Shown: positions 1 through 9,035, numbered from the stretch's first letter. The stretch: DNA of 64,000 nt from Streptomyces noursei (GCF_016917755.1 NZ_CP070326.1:4526001-4590000); one strand, 5' to 3'. The notes: generated by a model from the letters alone, not told the origin. A program made the numbers and translations.

Positions 1-631
1 TCACGGCGCCCTTGGGGTGGCCGGTGGTGCCGGAGGTGAAGATGATGTCCGAGGGGTCGTCGGGGCCGAGGGCGTCGGCCCGGGCGCGGACCGTGGCGGG
101 CGGCACCGCCGCGCCGCCGGCCAGGAAGGCGCGCCAGGTGGTGAAGTCGGCGGGGGCGTCGTCGGCGAGCACCACGACCCGTTCCAGGTGCGGCAGTCCG
201 GGCAGCGGGCCGCGGCCGTCGCCCTGCTCGGCGGCACGGCGCAGCGAGGCGACGTAGGACGTGCCGAGGAAGGTGCCGGTGACGAAGAGGATCTTGGCGC
301 GGGTGCGGCGCAGGACGCCGGCCGCCTCGGCGCCCTTGAAGCGGGTGTTGACCGGGACGAGGATCGCGCCGGAGGTCACCGCGCCGAGGGCGGAGACGAT
401 CCAGTCGAGGGTGTTGGGCGCCCAGACCGCGACCCGGTCGCCGGGGGCGACCCCGGCGGCGATGCAGGCCGCGGCGGCCCGCTCCACCCGTGCGCCCAGC
501 TCGGCGTAGGACACCCGGGTGCGGCCCTCGACGACGGCCTCCCGGGGGCCGTACCGCGTGGCGGCCGCACGCACCAGATGACCCAGCGAGCCGTACGCCA
601 AGTCCGCCCGCGCATCGAGCTGTTCGCCCAT
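1..631 (-). CDS. Acyl-CoA synthetase (AMP-forming), C-terminal part cut by window edge
   Basis: The N-terminal 210 residues of an ANL-superfamily ligase, which activates a carboxylic acid to its acyl-CoA through an acyl-adenylate. The start is ATG at 631 with GGGAGG seven bases upstream. The phosphate-binding loop FTSGTTGHPKG is at residues 198-208, immediately before the window ends, so the adenylation core and the C-terminal lysine domain are not visible. The gene diverges from the Ltp gene at 744, and a palindromic operator (675-689) lies between them. The neighbourhood suggests the substrate is the acid that feeds the local acyl-CoA pathway, but the substrate cannot be read from this fragment. 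Confidence 0.93.
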   Translation of the reverse strand, partial: MGEQLDARADLAYGSLGHLVRAAATRYGPREAVVEGRTRVSYAELGARVERAAAACIAAGVAPGDRVAVWAPNTLDWIVSALGAVTSGAILVPVNTRFKGAEAAGVLRRTRAKILFVTGTFLGTSYVASLRRAAEQGDGRGPLPGLPHLERVVVLADDAPADFTTWRAFLAGGAAVPPATVRARADALGPDDPSDIIFTSGTTGHPKGAV

Positions 632-674
632 CGCACTGCCTCCCGCTCCTGGCAAATACCCCGCACCGCACTAG

Positions 675-689
675 CTGACTGTCCGTCAG
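675..689. promoter_or_regulatory. Putative TetR-type operator, site 1
   Basis: CTGACTGTCCGTCAG: perfect 5-bp arms around a 5-bp centre, lying between the divergent ligase and Ltp genes. It is one of about eleven copies of the same palindrome in this window. Confidence 0.75.
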
Positions 690-743
690 ATTAGCGGTAC
701 CCTCCTCCGCTGTCAGCAGTGACGACCGACCACGGAGGTGGCG

Positions 744-1895
744 ATGGGGGCGACCCTCAAGGACGCTACGGCGATCGTCGGCATCGGACAGACCCCTTTT
801 GCCAAACGCCTTCCGGAATCCGAGAAGCGCTTGGCCTGCCGGGCGATCGTCGCGGCCCTGGACGACGCCGGCATCGCCCCCTCCGAGGTGGACGCCTTCG
901 CCTCGTACACGATGGAGGAGACCGACGAGGTCGAGATCGCCAAGTCCATCGGCGCCGGCGACGTCACGCACTTCTCCAAGGCCGGCTACGGCGGCGGCGG
1001 TTCCTGCGCGACGGTGGCACACCTGGCCGCCGCGATCGCCACCGGGCAGGCGAGCGTCGGCGTCGCCTGGCGGTCCCGCAAGCGCGGCTCCGGACCACGG
1101 CCGTGGACCAACACCCGCGTCCAACTGCCCACCCCGGCACAGTGGACCCGGCCCTTCGGCCTGCTCCGCCCCGCCGACGAGATCGGCATGCTGGCCCGGC
1201 GCTACATGCATGAGTACGGCGCCACCCGCGACCACTTCTTCAACGTCGCCCTCGCCTGCCGCAACCGCGCCAACCAGAACCCGGCCGCGATGATGTACGA
1301 CCGCCCGCTGACCCGCGAGATGTACATGACCGCCCGCTGGATCAGCGAGCCGCTCTGCCTCTTCGACAACTGCCTGGAGACCGACGGCGCACTGGCCTGC
1401 GTCGTGGTCTCCGCCGAGCGCGCCCGCGACTGCCGCCGGCGCCCCGTCTACGTCCACGCCGCCGCGCAGGGCCTGCCCGCCCAACACCACGGCATGGTCA
1501 ACTACTGGAACGACGACCCGCTCACCGGCCCGGCCTGGACCGCCGCCCGCCACCTCTGGAAGGGCGCCGACCTGGGCCCGCAGGACATCGACGTGGCGCA
1601 GATCTACGACGCCTTCACCCCGCTGATACCGCTCTCCCTGGAGGGCTACGGCTTCTGCGGACGCGGCGAGGGCGCGGCCTTCACCGAGGGCGGCGCCCTG
1701 GAGATCGGCGGCCGGCTGCCCCTCAACACCGGTGGCGGCGGCCTCTCCGAGGCGTATGTGCACGGCTTCAACCTCATCACCGAAGGCGTCCGGCAACTGC
1801 GCGGCACCAGCACCGCACAGGTCCCGGACGCCGCCACCTGCCTCGTCACCGCGGGCGAGGGCGTGCCCACCTCCGCACTGCTGCTGAGGAGTTGA
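744..1895 (+). CDS. Thiolase-like lipid-transfer protein (Ltp/SCP-x type)
   Basis: A 383-residue thiolase-superfamily protein of the Ltp type. Ltp2-like members with a DUF35 partner catalyse retro-aldol cleavage of beta-hydroxyacyl-CoA side chains in actinobacterial steroid catabolism (family knowledge). Seen here: the N-terminal IVGIGQTPFAKR, an IYDAFTPLIPLSLEGYGFC block, and LNTGGGGLSEAY near the C terminus. By eye the usual thiolase nucleophile cysteine position is glycine, and the HP motif is replaced by a tyrosine-containing segment. This fits a lyase or non-thiolytic enzyme better than a thiolase. I chose ATG 744 because GGAGG sits five bases upstream; GTG 738 lies inside that ribosome binding site. 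A DUF35 gene follows after six bases. Confidence 0.88.
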   Translation: MGATLKDATAIVGIGQTPFAKRLPESEKRLACRAIVAALDDAGIAPSEVDAFASYTMEETDEVEIAKSIGAGDVTHFSKAGYGGGGSCATVAHLAAAIATGQASVGVAWRSRKRGSGPRPWTNTRVQLPTPAQWTRPFGLLRPADEIGMLARRYMHEYGATRDHFFNVALACRNRANQNPAAMMYDRPLTREMYMTARWISEPLCLFDNCLETDGALACVVVSAERARDCRRRPVYVHAAAQGLPAQHHGMVNYWNDDPLTGPAWTAARHLWKGADLGPQDIDVAQIYDAFTPLIPLSLEGYGFCGRGEGAAFTEGGALEIGGRLPLNTGGGGLSEAYVHGFNLITEGVRQLRGTSTAQVPDAATCLVTAGEGVPTSALLLRS

Positions 1896-1901
1896 TACGC
1901 G

Positions 1902-2450
1902 ATGCGCGCAGAGCGCTCCCCGCGCGGAACCACCGCCGGGACCGAATCCATGACCGTCCGTGATGCCATGAACACAAGCCTGCCACCCGCCACTGACACC
2001 GCCCCCGACCCCGGCGCCGACCTGCTGCTGCCCGTCCCCGACGACGACGGGGCGCCGTTCTGGGAGTACGCGGCCCGCGGCGAACTCCGCGTGCAGACCT
2101 GCTCCGACTGCGACGAACCGCGCTTCCCGCCGCGCCCCTGCTGCCCGCACTGCCAGTCGTTCACCGCCCACTGGCAGCGGATGAGCGGCCGCGGCCGGAT
2201 CTGGTCCTACGTCCTGCCGCACCCGCCGCTGCTGCCCGCCTACGCCGCCCAGGCCCCCTACAACGCGATCATCGTGGAGCTCGCCGAGGCCCCGCGGATC
2301 CGGCTGGTCGGCAACCTCGTCGCCGCCCCCGACGCCGCCCTGAACTCCGTGGACCCGGCCCGGCTGCGGATCGGCGCCCCGGTGAAGGCGGTCTTCCACG
2401 CCCTGCCCGGCGGGCCGACCGTCCCCCGCTGGGTCCTGGAGCGGCCGTGA
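1902..2450 (+). CDS. DUF35 Zn-ribbon/OB-fold protein, Ltp partner
   Basis: A 182-residue protein with the two-part DUF35 layout. A rubredoxin-like zinc ribbon (CSDC...CPHC, roughly residues 67-86) is followed by an OB-fold carrying the typical PYNAIIVELAE stretch. DUF35 proteins partner thiolase-like Ltp proteins, and in the steroid side-chain aldolase the DUF35 chain helps bind the acyl-CoA. The gene lies six bases after an Ltp gene and overlaps the following crotonase by four bases (GTGA), so the three form one operon. GAGGAG lies ten bases before ATG 1902. The first 20 or so residues look unlike the family, and an internal ATG at 1950 or 1968 could be the true start. Confidence 0.85.
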   Translation: MRAERSPRGTTAGTESMTVRDAMNTSLPPATDTAPDPGADLLLPVPDDDGAPFWEYAARGELRVQTCSDCDEPRFPPRPCCPHCQSFTAHWQRMSGRGRIWSYVLPHPPLLPAYAAQAPYNAIIVELAEAPRIRLVGNLVAAPDAALNSVDPARLRIGAPVKAVFHALPGGPTVPRWVLERP

Positions 2451-3235
2451 CGTCCCCCGGGGTCCGCACCGAGACCGACGGCGGGGTCGCCCTGGTCACC
2501 CTGGACCGCCCCGCCCGCCACAACGCCCTCGACCTGGCCACCGCCGCCGAACTCGCCCACCTCTGGCGGGAGTTCCGCTTCGACGACACCGTGCGGGCGG
2601 CGGTGCTCACCGGCGCCGGCGGACGCGCCTTCTGCACCGGCCTCGACCGCTCCGCCGACGTGCCCCAGCCGTCCTCCCCGTACTCCCTCGACGACCCGCT
2701 GCTCCGGATCGGCCCGAAGGCCAACGACCTGTGGAAACCGGTGCTCGCCGCGGTCGAGGGGATGGCCTGCGGCGGCGCCTTCTACCTGCTGGGCGAGGCG
2801 GAGTTCATCATCGCCGCCGACGACGCCACCTTCTTCGACCCGCACACCACCTACGGGATGGTCAGCGCCTACGAGTCCATCCTCATGGCCCAGCGGATGC
2901 CCTACGGGGAGAGCGCCCGGCTCGCCCTGATGGGCACCGCGGAGCGGCTCGGCGCCCGGCGCGCCCACGACATCGGACTGGTCTCCGAGCTGACCCCGCC
3001 CGGCGCCGCGGCCGAGACCGCGCTGCGCCGCGCCGCGGTCCTGGCCGCGCAGCCCACCGAGGCCGTCCAGGGCACCGTCCGCGCCCTGTGGGCCGCCCAG
3101 GAGGCGACCCGGGCGCAGGCGCTGGCGCACGCCCCGCAGCTGATCGCGCTCGGCAACCTGCCGCCGGACCGCCAGGCCGCGCTGTTCACCGCCCGCCCCC
3201 GGGGCACCGGGACCGCCCCGCCGCCCGTCAGGTGA
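2447..3235 (+). CDS. Enoyl-CoA hydratase/isomerase (crotonase) family protein
   Basis: A 262-residue crotonase-fold protein, last gene of the Ltp-DUF35 operon, starting at a GTG that overlaps the previous stop. The oxyanion-hole segments AFCTGLDR and GMACGGAF are present. Aligned by eye with rat mitochondrial crotonase, the two catalytic glutamates (144 and 164) fall on tyrosine and histidine. It is therefore unlikely to be a standard hydratase; isomerase, thioesterase or lyase chemistry on a CoA thioester is possible. The product should act on the same acyl-CoA as its operon partners. Confidence 0.87.
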   Translation: MTSPGVRTETDGGVALVTLDRPARHNALDLATAAELAHLWREFRFDDTVRAAVLTGAGGRAFCTGLDRSADVPQPSSPYSLDDPLLRIGPKANDLWKPVLAAVEGMACGGAFYLLGEAEFIIAADDATFFDPHTTYGMVSAYESILMAQRMPYGESARLALMGTAERLGARRAHDIGLVSELTPPGAAAETALRRAAVLAAQPTEAVQGTVRALWAAQEATRAQALAHAPQLIALGNLPPDRQAALFTARPRGTGTAPPPVR

Positions 3236-3329
3236 CCGCCGCCCACCGGCCGCGGCACCGCCGGGCCCGGGTCCCCTACGCGTGTGCCTGTGCTCGCTGG
3301 TGGGGGGGTGATCGCGGGGGGGGGAGGGC

Positions 3330-4145
3330 ATGACGGCACGGGCAGGGACCGGGGCGGTGGGGCATGCCCGGTACACGTTCCGGCTGCGGGTGTCGGCCAC
3401 CGCCGGCGCGGCGTTGCGGGAGGAGTGGGGGCGGTGTCGGTGGGTGTGGAACGAGTGCGTGGCCAAGTCCCGGGCCACCCATCAACACAACCAGGTCCAT
3501 CCGCAAGAGAATCGGACCTGCGGCCCGGCACAGCTGGATCGGATGCGGACCGAAGCGCGGCGCATGACGCCGTGGTTACGGGCGGGGTCCTCGGTGCCGC
3601 AGCAGCAGATCATCCGCGACTTCGTCCGCTCCCGCGCCAAGGCACTCAACGACATCAAGGAGCGGCTTCCGTTTGAAGGACGGGCGTCTGCAGCTGGCGG
3701 GCGGCATCGTCCTCACTGTGGTCTGGTCCAGGACCCTGCCCGGCGAGGCGTCCAGCGCCCGTGTCTCTCAAGACAGCCTGGGCCACTGGTATGCCAGTTT
3801 CGTCGTCCCCGCCACCATCGAGCCGCTGCCGGAAACGGGTGCGGCGATCGGGGTGGACTGGGGCGTGAAGGAGGTCGCGACCACCACCTCCGACCCCCAC
3901 GATCTGCCGCACCCTGGGCACGGCAAGCAGGCCAAGGCGAAGCTGTCGCGCTACGACCGGAGATGGCCCGCCGTAAACCGGCCAAGGGCCAGCCCGCCTC
4001 CAAGGGCTACCGGGAAGCGAAGAAGCTGCGGGCGAAGGCACACCAGAAGGTCGCATGCTGGTCTCCTCCCGGCTGGTGTCGAAGGCGTAAGACCTTCCGG
4101 GGCGCTGTCCCGGAAGGCTGCCTGAGCCAGGAATCCCCTCCCTGA
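3330..4145 (+). pseudogene. tnpB: Decayed IS200/IS605-family tnpB (OrfB)
   Basis: A remnant of the TnpB RNA-guided nuclease gene. The N-terminal part (3330 to about 3665) has the family opening YTFRLRVSATAGAALREEW and CRWVWNECVAKS. The middle continues in another frame from about 3673 and includes the RuvC-I motif GVDWGVKEVATT. A segment beginning ARRKPAKG at 3963 returns to the first frame. After HQKVA the coding similarity ends and the sequence jumps to the right end, so RuvC-II, RuvC-III and the zinc finger are gone. At least two frameshifts plus this deletion make it inactive. No tnpA is present. It contains a TTA codon (TPWLRAG), rare in Streptomyces genes. Confidence 0.85.
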
Positions 4146-4161
4146 AGGGAGGGGAGGATTC
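4093..4161 (+). mobile_element. IS200/IS605 right end with two stem-loops (omega-RNA-like 3' end)
   Basis: Two hairpins lie directly after the tnpB remnant. The first (4093-4117) has perfect 9-bp arms, CCTTCCGGG and CCCGGAAGG. The second (4135-4154) has CCCCTCCC, TGAA, GGGAGGGG and is flanked by GAAT...GGATTC. This is the usual form of the right end of tnpB-only elements, where the guide-RNA scaffold overlaps the 3' end of tnpB. The boundary falls at about 4160, so the stop codon of the lipoprotein gene on the other strand lies at or within the element end. Confidence 0.7.
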
Positions 4162-4732
4162 ACATCTTGGACTTGGTGGCCCGGGTGATCTGGCAGGTGT
4201 ACCAGAACGCCTGCCAGGAGGACTGGTTCAGCGTGTACTTGGCGGTGTAGGTCTCGGTGGCACCGGGCGCCACCACGACGCTGCGCTGGTGCTCCCCGTA
4301 GGAGGAGCCGTCGGCCGGCTTGTCCTTCATCCAGTCGATGCGCATGTCGTAGGAGAACGTGCTGGTCGTCGACGGGTTGGTGATGGAGACCGTGTACGTG
4401 AACTGGCGCAGCGAGGCGGAGAAGTCGCAGCCGCTGCCCCGGACGTCGGACCGCCCGTCGGGGCTGTAGGTCTCCTGCGTCGGGGACGGCGAGTAGGTGT
4501 CATAGCTGGGCGTGTACGACGGCGTCGGGTGGTACGGGTCGTAACTGGAGGAGGGCGACGCCGTCGCCCAGTCCGGCGGCGGCACATTGATCTTGGGCCG
4601 GCCGAACGCGCAGCCGGCGAGCGCGGCGAGCGAGACCGCCGCCAGCCCGGTCGCGATGCCCGCCCTGATCCCCTTCCGGACGCGGTCCCCGGTGCCTCCG
4701 GCGGGCCTGCCCGTGCGCGTGCGCTGCTCCAT
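4160..4732 (-). CDS. Secreted lipoprotein, unknown function
   Basis: A 190-residue lipoprotein precursor. It has a positively charged N-region, a hydrophobic stretch (about 21-38) and the lipobox LAGC with Cys41, so it should be anchored outside the membrane. A Ser/Thr/Pro/Tyr-rich linker (about 50-90) leads to a C-terminal beta-rich domain of roughly 95 residues (GCDFSASLRQFTYTVSITNP...), which looks like an immunoglobulin-like or FxLYD-like fold. I do not recognise a family. I chose ATG 4732 over 4795 because it gives a proper signal peptide. The 3' end abuts the IS right end, so the original C-terminus may have been altered. Confidence 0.8.
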   Translation of the reverse strand: MEQRTRTGRPAGGTGDRVRKGIRAGIATGLAAVSLAALAGCAFGRPKINVPPPDWATASPSSSYDPYHPTPSYTPSYDTYSPSPTQETYSPDGRSDVRGSGCDFSASLRQFTYTVSITNPSTTSTFSYDMRIDWMKDKPADGSSYGEHQRSVVVAPGATETYTAKYTLNQSSWQAFWYTCQITRATKSKM

Positions 4733-4942
4733 GTTCTTCGACCATCCCCCGTTGCTGCGTCCGAGACGCGCCACCCCGAGGGTTGACGCGTGCACGGCAC
4801 CCTAGCAAGGGCCGGGGACGGTCCGTGCGGGGCCCTCGGCGGAGTCGGGCCGCATCCGGCCGAGCATGTCTAGCGGGGGCAGACGGGCAGGCGTAGCGTC
4901 GGTCACGAGGCCGACAGGACGAGTCGAAGCGAGGCGACGCCG

Positions 4943-5677
4943 GTGGTGCGCAACGTTCTCGGCTCCCTGATCGCCCTCGTCGGAGCGACGGCCGCCGTCT
5001 GGAGCCCCTTCCGTCCCTGGTACGACGGCCGTCACGGCAGCGACGTCCGGATCGAGGACCTCTTCAACGGCCTCACGGACAACGGCGCCACGCTCTTCGG
5101 CTCCCTGGTGCTGCCGATGGTCTTCGCCGGGCTGCTGACGCTGGTCGGCGTGGTGCTGCGCTCCCGTCTGCTCGTCACCCTCGCCGGGCTGGTGGTCCTG
5201 GGCTTCACCGTCCTGTGGATGGTCCGCCAGGGCCAGCACTCGGGCGAACTCACCGCCGGCACGCACGGGCTGGGCGTCGGCGTCGCCAACGCCCTGGGCG
5301 GCGGCGCCCTGCTGATCCTGGGCGCCCTGGTGATGCGCGGGCGCACCCGCCGGGTACCCGCGCACGAGGACGAATACGACGAGTACCGCGACGCGTACGA
5401 CGACGGGCACCCGTCCTCGTACACCCCGCACCGGCCGCCGCCCGCCCCCTGGGACCCGGGCCCCCCGCCCACCCAGGAGTGGCACCCGGAACCGTACGGA
5501 CCCGCGCCCGGCGCCCCCGGCCCGACCGGGCCGCACACGCCGACGCCGCCCGTGGAGTGGGGCCGGGACCAGCCGCGGCCGGGTCCGGAGCACGGCCAGG
5601 ACGACCGGCCGACCTGGCCGGGCGGACCGCAACCGCCGCCGAACGACCACGGGCCGACCGGACCGGGCCGGCCCTAG
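4943..5677 (+). CDS. Four-TM membrane protein with Pro-rich cytoplasmic tail
   Basis: A 244-residue protein with four hydrophobic segments (about 5-19, 51-73, 76-94 and 110-131) followed by an acidic, Tyr-containing and then proline-rich tail of about 110 residues. The start is one of two adjacent GTG codons (4943 or 4946), with an AGCGAGG-type ribosome binding site. Proline-rich tails of this kind are common on Streptomyces envelope proteins and may be protein-interaction or phosphorylation regions. It converges on the kinase gene at 5712, separated by only 34 bases. No enzymatic motif was seen; function unknown. Confidence 0.82.
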   Translation: MVRNVLGSLIALVGATAAVWSPFRPWYDGRHGSDVRIEDLFNGLTDNGATLFGSLVLPMVFAGLLTLVGVVLRSRLLVTLAGLVVLGFTVLWMVRQGQHSGELTAGTHGLGVGVANALGGGALLILGALVMRGRTRRVPAHEDEYDEYRDAYDDGHPSSYTPHRPPPAPWDPGPPPTQEWHPEPYGPAPGAPGPTGPHTPTPPVEWGRDQPRPGPEHGQDDRPTWPGGPQPPPNDHGPTGPGRP

Positions 5678-5711
5678 GGCGCTCCTAGGGCGCTCCTGAC
5701 GGCCCCGCGGC

Positions 5712-8222
5712 CTACGGGCGCCGGGCCAGGCCCGTCCCCTTGGCGGCGTCCAGCGCGTACACGCAGCGGTCCTTGCTGCAGGCGTAGACCACGCCGCCGA
5801 CCGCCACCGGCGAACCGGTGATCTCCCCGCCGGTGGCCAGCTTCCAGCGCAGCTGACCGCCCATCGCGTCGAGGGTGTACAGACAGTGGTCGGCCGACCC
5901 GAAGTGCACCCGCCCCTCGGCGACGACCGGGGAGCCCACGACCTCGGCGCCCGCCTGGAAGCGCCAGCGCGGGGTGCCGGTGACCGCATCGAGGGTGTAG
6001 AGCGCCTTGCCGCTGCCCAGATGGACCGCGCCGTGCGCGACCAGCACCGGCTCGGAAGACTGGCGGGCCTCGGTGGCGATCCGCCAGCGGTCCCGGCCGT
6101 CCACCGCGTCGAGGGCGTAGACCGTGCCGAGGTAGTCGGCGAGGTAGAGGCCGCCGCCGGTGACGGCGGGGCCGGGCGCGAAGGCGGGCGGGCTCAGGAA
6201 GGCCGCGGGCGCCTCGAAGTGCCAGCGCACGTCGCCGCGGGCGGCGTCCAGCGCCAGCACCCGGGTGCCGGCGACCACGTACACCACGCCGTCCGGCGCG
6301 GGCAGCAGCCGCACCGGGACACCGCCGCAGGACGCCGCGTCGCCCACCGGGTACGACCAACGCTCGGCGCCGGTGCGCGCGTCCAGCGCCTTCAGCCGGG
6401 CCTCGGCCCAGACGTAGACCGTGCCGTCCTGCTGCACGGGCGCGGCGTCGGGGTTCTCGAAGTCGGTCTGCGCGCCGGTGAGCTCCCACAGCGGCTCGCC
6501 GGTGGCGGCGTCCCGGGCCTGGACGCCGCCGCCCCGGGTGCTGGTGACGACGGTGCCGCGGTCGGCGGTCAGCGCATAGACCCAGCCCTCGCTGCTCAGC
6601 CGCCAGCGCTCGCTGCCGTCGTCGGCGTCCAGTGCGTAGAGGGTGGGCCCGTCGGAGGCGTGGATCCGGCCGTCGGCGACCGCCATCGCCCAGGCGACAT
6701 CGCGGGTCTTGAACTTCCGCCGCCCGCTGGCCACATCGAGGGCGTGCACCTCGAACGACGTGACGTAGAGCAGCTCGCCGGAGACCACCGGGGTGCCCCA
6801 GACGTCGTTCGACATCCGGAACCGCCAGGGACGCCAACGGCCCGGCTCGGCGGACGGCGCCTCCACCGGGGCGGCCGGGGCGGCCTCGCCCTGGCCGCTG
6901 CCCGTGGGCGCGCCCTGCTGCGGCACACCGGCCGCCGGGGCGCCGGCCGGCGGCCGGACCCAGTTCGTCGCGGCGGCCGCGGCGCGCTGCTGGGGGGCGT
7001 CGGCGGCGCGCGGCCCGGGCCCTATCGGGGCGTGCGAACCACCGAGCCGCACGGGACCGCCGGCGCCCTCGGGAGCCGGCGGAGCGGACGGCGGGGTGGC
7101 GGCGGCCACCGGGGCCGGGGCGCCGCGCGGGTCGGCACGGTGCGCACCGGGACCGGCGCCGATCCGGCCGGGCCAGCCCTCGGCGGCCGGCCGGCCGCCC
7201 TCGGCCCGCTGCGGCACGGGCTGCGGCGGGGCCTGCGGCATCGGCGGCGCGGCCACGGGTTCCTGACGGCCGGCGTCGCGGGGCGCGGCGGCCGGCCGCG
7301 GGGTGCTCTGGGCGACGGCACCCCGGCCGCCGCCGCGCCGCCGCTCGATGAGCGCCACGGCACCGGGCGGCAGCCAGGCCGAGGCCGTGCCGCTGTCGTC
7401 GCTGCCGGAGCTGAACAGGTGCGGCGCCAGCTGGGACTGCAGGTCGGCCGGGGACGGCCGGTGGGCCGCCTCCATCTGCATACAGGAATCCATCAGCGGC
7501 CGGAGGTCGTCCGGCAGCCCGGCCAGGTCGGGGCCCTCCCGGAGCAGCATGAAGACCGTCTCGACGGGGTTGGCACCGTGGAACGGCGCGTGCCCGGTGG
7601 CGGCGAAGACCAGGGTGGAGCCGAGCGAGAAGATGTCGCTGGCGCCGGTGACGCTGCGGGAGTCGCGGGCCTGCTCCGGCGACATGTAGGCCGGGGTGCC
7701 GACCGCCACGTTGGTCATCGTCAGCCGGGTGTTGGACACCCCGGAGGCGATGCCGAAGTCGATCACCCGGGGGCCGTCCTCGACCACCAGGACGTTCGAC
7801 GGCTTCAGGTCGCGGTGGACGAGCCCGGCGCCGTGGATGGACTGCAGCGCCTCGGCGATCCCGGCGGCCAGCCAGCGCACCGCCTGGACCGGCAGCGGAC
7901 CGCACTCATTGACTATCTCCTCCAGGGAGGGCGCGGGGACGTACGCCGTCGCCAGCCAGGGCACCGCGGCCCTCGGGTCGGCGTCGACCACGGCCGCGGT
8001 GTAGAAGCCGCTGACCGCGCGGGCCGCCTCCACCTCGCGGGTGAACCGGACCCGGAACAGCTGGTCCTCGGCGAGTTCGGAACGGACCGTCTTGATCGCC
8101 ACGCGCCGGCCGGACGCCGACCGCGCCAGATAGACCAGGCCCATGCCGCCGGCCCCGAGACGGCCGAGCACCTCGAACGGGCCGATCCGCCGGGGATCGT
8201 GCTGCGTCAGCTGCTCCACCAC
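5712..8222 (-). CDS. Ser/Thr protein kinase with C-terminal PQQ-like beta-propeller
   Basis: An 836-residue Hanks-type kinase of the AfsK type. The kinase domain occupies about 15-270: Gly-rich loop GAGGMG, Lys44 in VAIK, HRDLKPSN at 136-143, DFG at 155-157 and the APE-equivalent SPEQA. All catalytic residues are present, so activity is expected. A Pro/Ala-rich linker (about 275-480) leads to seven or eight repeats of the form YALDAxxGxxRW, a PQQ-type propeller that probably binds a ligand or partner. No transmembrane segment is visible. GTG 8222 is chosen because GGGGAGG lies ten bases upstream and the kinase fold begins soon after; a longer ORF start at 8411 adds a non-homologous stretch. 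Confidence 0.92.
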   Translation of the reverse strand: MVEQLTQHDPRRIGPFEVLGRLGAGGMGLVYLARSASGRRVAIKTVRSELAEDQLFRVRFTREVEAARAVSGFYTAAVVDADPRAAVPWLATAYVPAPSLEEIVNECGPLPVQAVRWLAAGIAEALQSIHGAGLVHRDLKPSNVLVVEDGPRVIDFGIASGVSNTRLTMTNVAVGTPAYMSPEQARDSRSVTGASDIFSLGSTLVFAATGHAPFHGANPVETVFMLLREGPDLAGLPDDLRPLMDSCMQMEAAHRPSPADLQSQLAPHLFSSGSDDSGTASAWLPPGAVALIERRRGGGRGAVAQSTPRPAAAPRDAGRQEPVAAPPMPQAPPQPVPQRAEGGRPAAEGWPGRIGAGPGAHRADPRGAPAPVAAATPPSAPPAPEGAGGPVRLGGSHAPIGPGPRAADAPQQRAAAAATNWVRPPAGAPAAGVPQQGAPTGSGQGEAAPAAPVEAPSAEPGRWRPWRFRMSNDVWGTPVVSGELLYVTSFEVHALDVASGRRKFKTRDVAWAMAVADGRIHASDGPTLYALDADDGSERWRLSSEGWVYALTADRGTVVTSTRGGGVQARDAATGEPLWELTGAQTDFENPDAAPVQQDGTVYVWAEARLKALDARTGAERWSYPVGDAASCGGVPVRLLPAPDGVVYVVAGTRVLALDAARGDVRWHFEAPAAFLSPPAFAPGPAVTGGGLYLADYLGTVYALDAVDGRDRWRIATEARQSSEPVLVAHGAVHLGSGKALYTLDAVTGTPRWRFQAGAEVVGSPVVAEGRVHFGSADHCLYTLDAMGGQLRWKLATGGEITGSPVAVGGVVYACSKDRCVYALDAAKGTGLARRP

Positions 8223-9035
8223 TTGCCTGCCACCTCCCCGTGGGGCATAAAACGAGACTCTCAAATAGCCACCAGCCGCCGAGAGCCACTGCCCCGGGCA
8301 GCGTCTCCCCGCCTGCGGCAAGGACTGTCGAAACGGCCGTACGCACCCTGATTCTTCCTGGCCGGGCCGGCGGTTGCGAACCCGGGGCCTGTCGGCCGTG
8401 TCACGACTCACCCCCTGCGATACGCAACAAGGCCATTACCCGGCGTATTCCACCCCGCCCTGACGTGCGTCGATACGTCCGGGGACGGGCGATTGCCGAC
8501 GGGTTACCGGCTGGTTGCGGGCCGCCTAAGAGCAGCCTGCGCGGAATTTCCGCCGCTCATCGCCCCATCCGGACGGACGGATTCCGTGCGCAGAGGTCGA
8601 CGACGGGGCCTCCGCCGGCCCGTCGACGCCCGGTGGGCACCCGGACCCACGACCGGTCCGCCGTGGCCGAAATCGTTCCATTTCCCCGCCCATATCCGTA
8701 CGCATGCCTTCCCCCGCGGCCCGCTGTGCGTCAATGGATCAATTCTGCGCCGCCCACGGCCATTTCGCGGCCAGGACACCGCGCGTGGCGGACGGATTCC
8801 CGCCTCGTCCCCGACGGGCGCCCGCAGCCCCCGTCCCCACCCGTTGTCCACCAAAGTTGTCCACAGGCTGTTGATAACAACATTCACTGGATCGGACCAA
8901 TGACCGCGCACCCGACTCCGGCCGCGATCCGACCCGCAACCAGGGCGGCAACGGGCGCCTGACAGCCCGAACTCCCCGATCCCCATTTGCAGGCAGCCAA
9001 ATCGCGCTCCGATCACCCCTCGGTAAGCTGACGGC
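8223..9035. other. Long non-coding interval between kinase and TetR genes
   Basis: About 810 bases without a convincing gene. Both strands have short overlapping ORFs but no steady third-position G/C bias, and the stretch is visibly lower in G+C in places (8640-8900). Recognisable content: the promoter side of the kinase gene (near 8230-8300), the DnaA-box-like cluster (8844-8877) and the TetR promoter/operator just before 9036. Confidence 0.6.
8844..8877. promoter_or_regulatory. Cluster of three DnaA-box-like 9-mers
   Basis: TTGTCCACC (8844-8852) and TTGTCCACA (8857-8865) lie on the plus strand. TGTTGATAA (8869-8877) reads TTATCAACA on the minus strand. TTGTCCACA is the preferred Streptomyces DnaA box. 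The three sit at 12-13 bp spacing. There is no dnaA or dnaN here, so this is not oriC; it could be a DnaA-binding or titration site. Confidence 0.55.

Noticed and set aside
5886..8351. 821-codon open frame antisense to the kinase
   Set aside because: A high-G+C shadow with Gly/Arg/Asp-rich composition; the opposite strand has complete kinase and propeller motifs.
8844..8877. oriC
   Set aside because: Only three boxes, no dnaA/dnaN/gyrB neighbours and no AT-rich unwinding region comparable with Streptomyces oriC.
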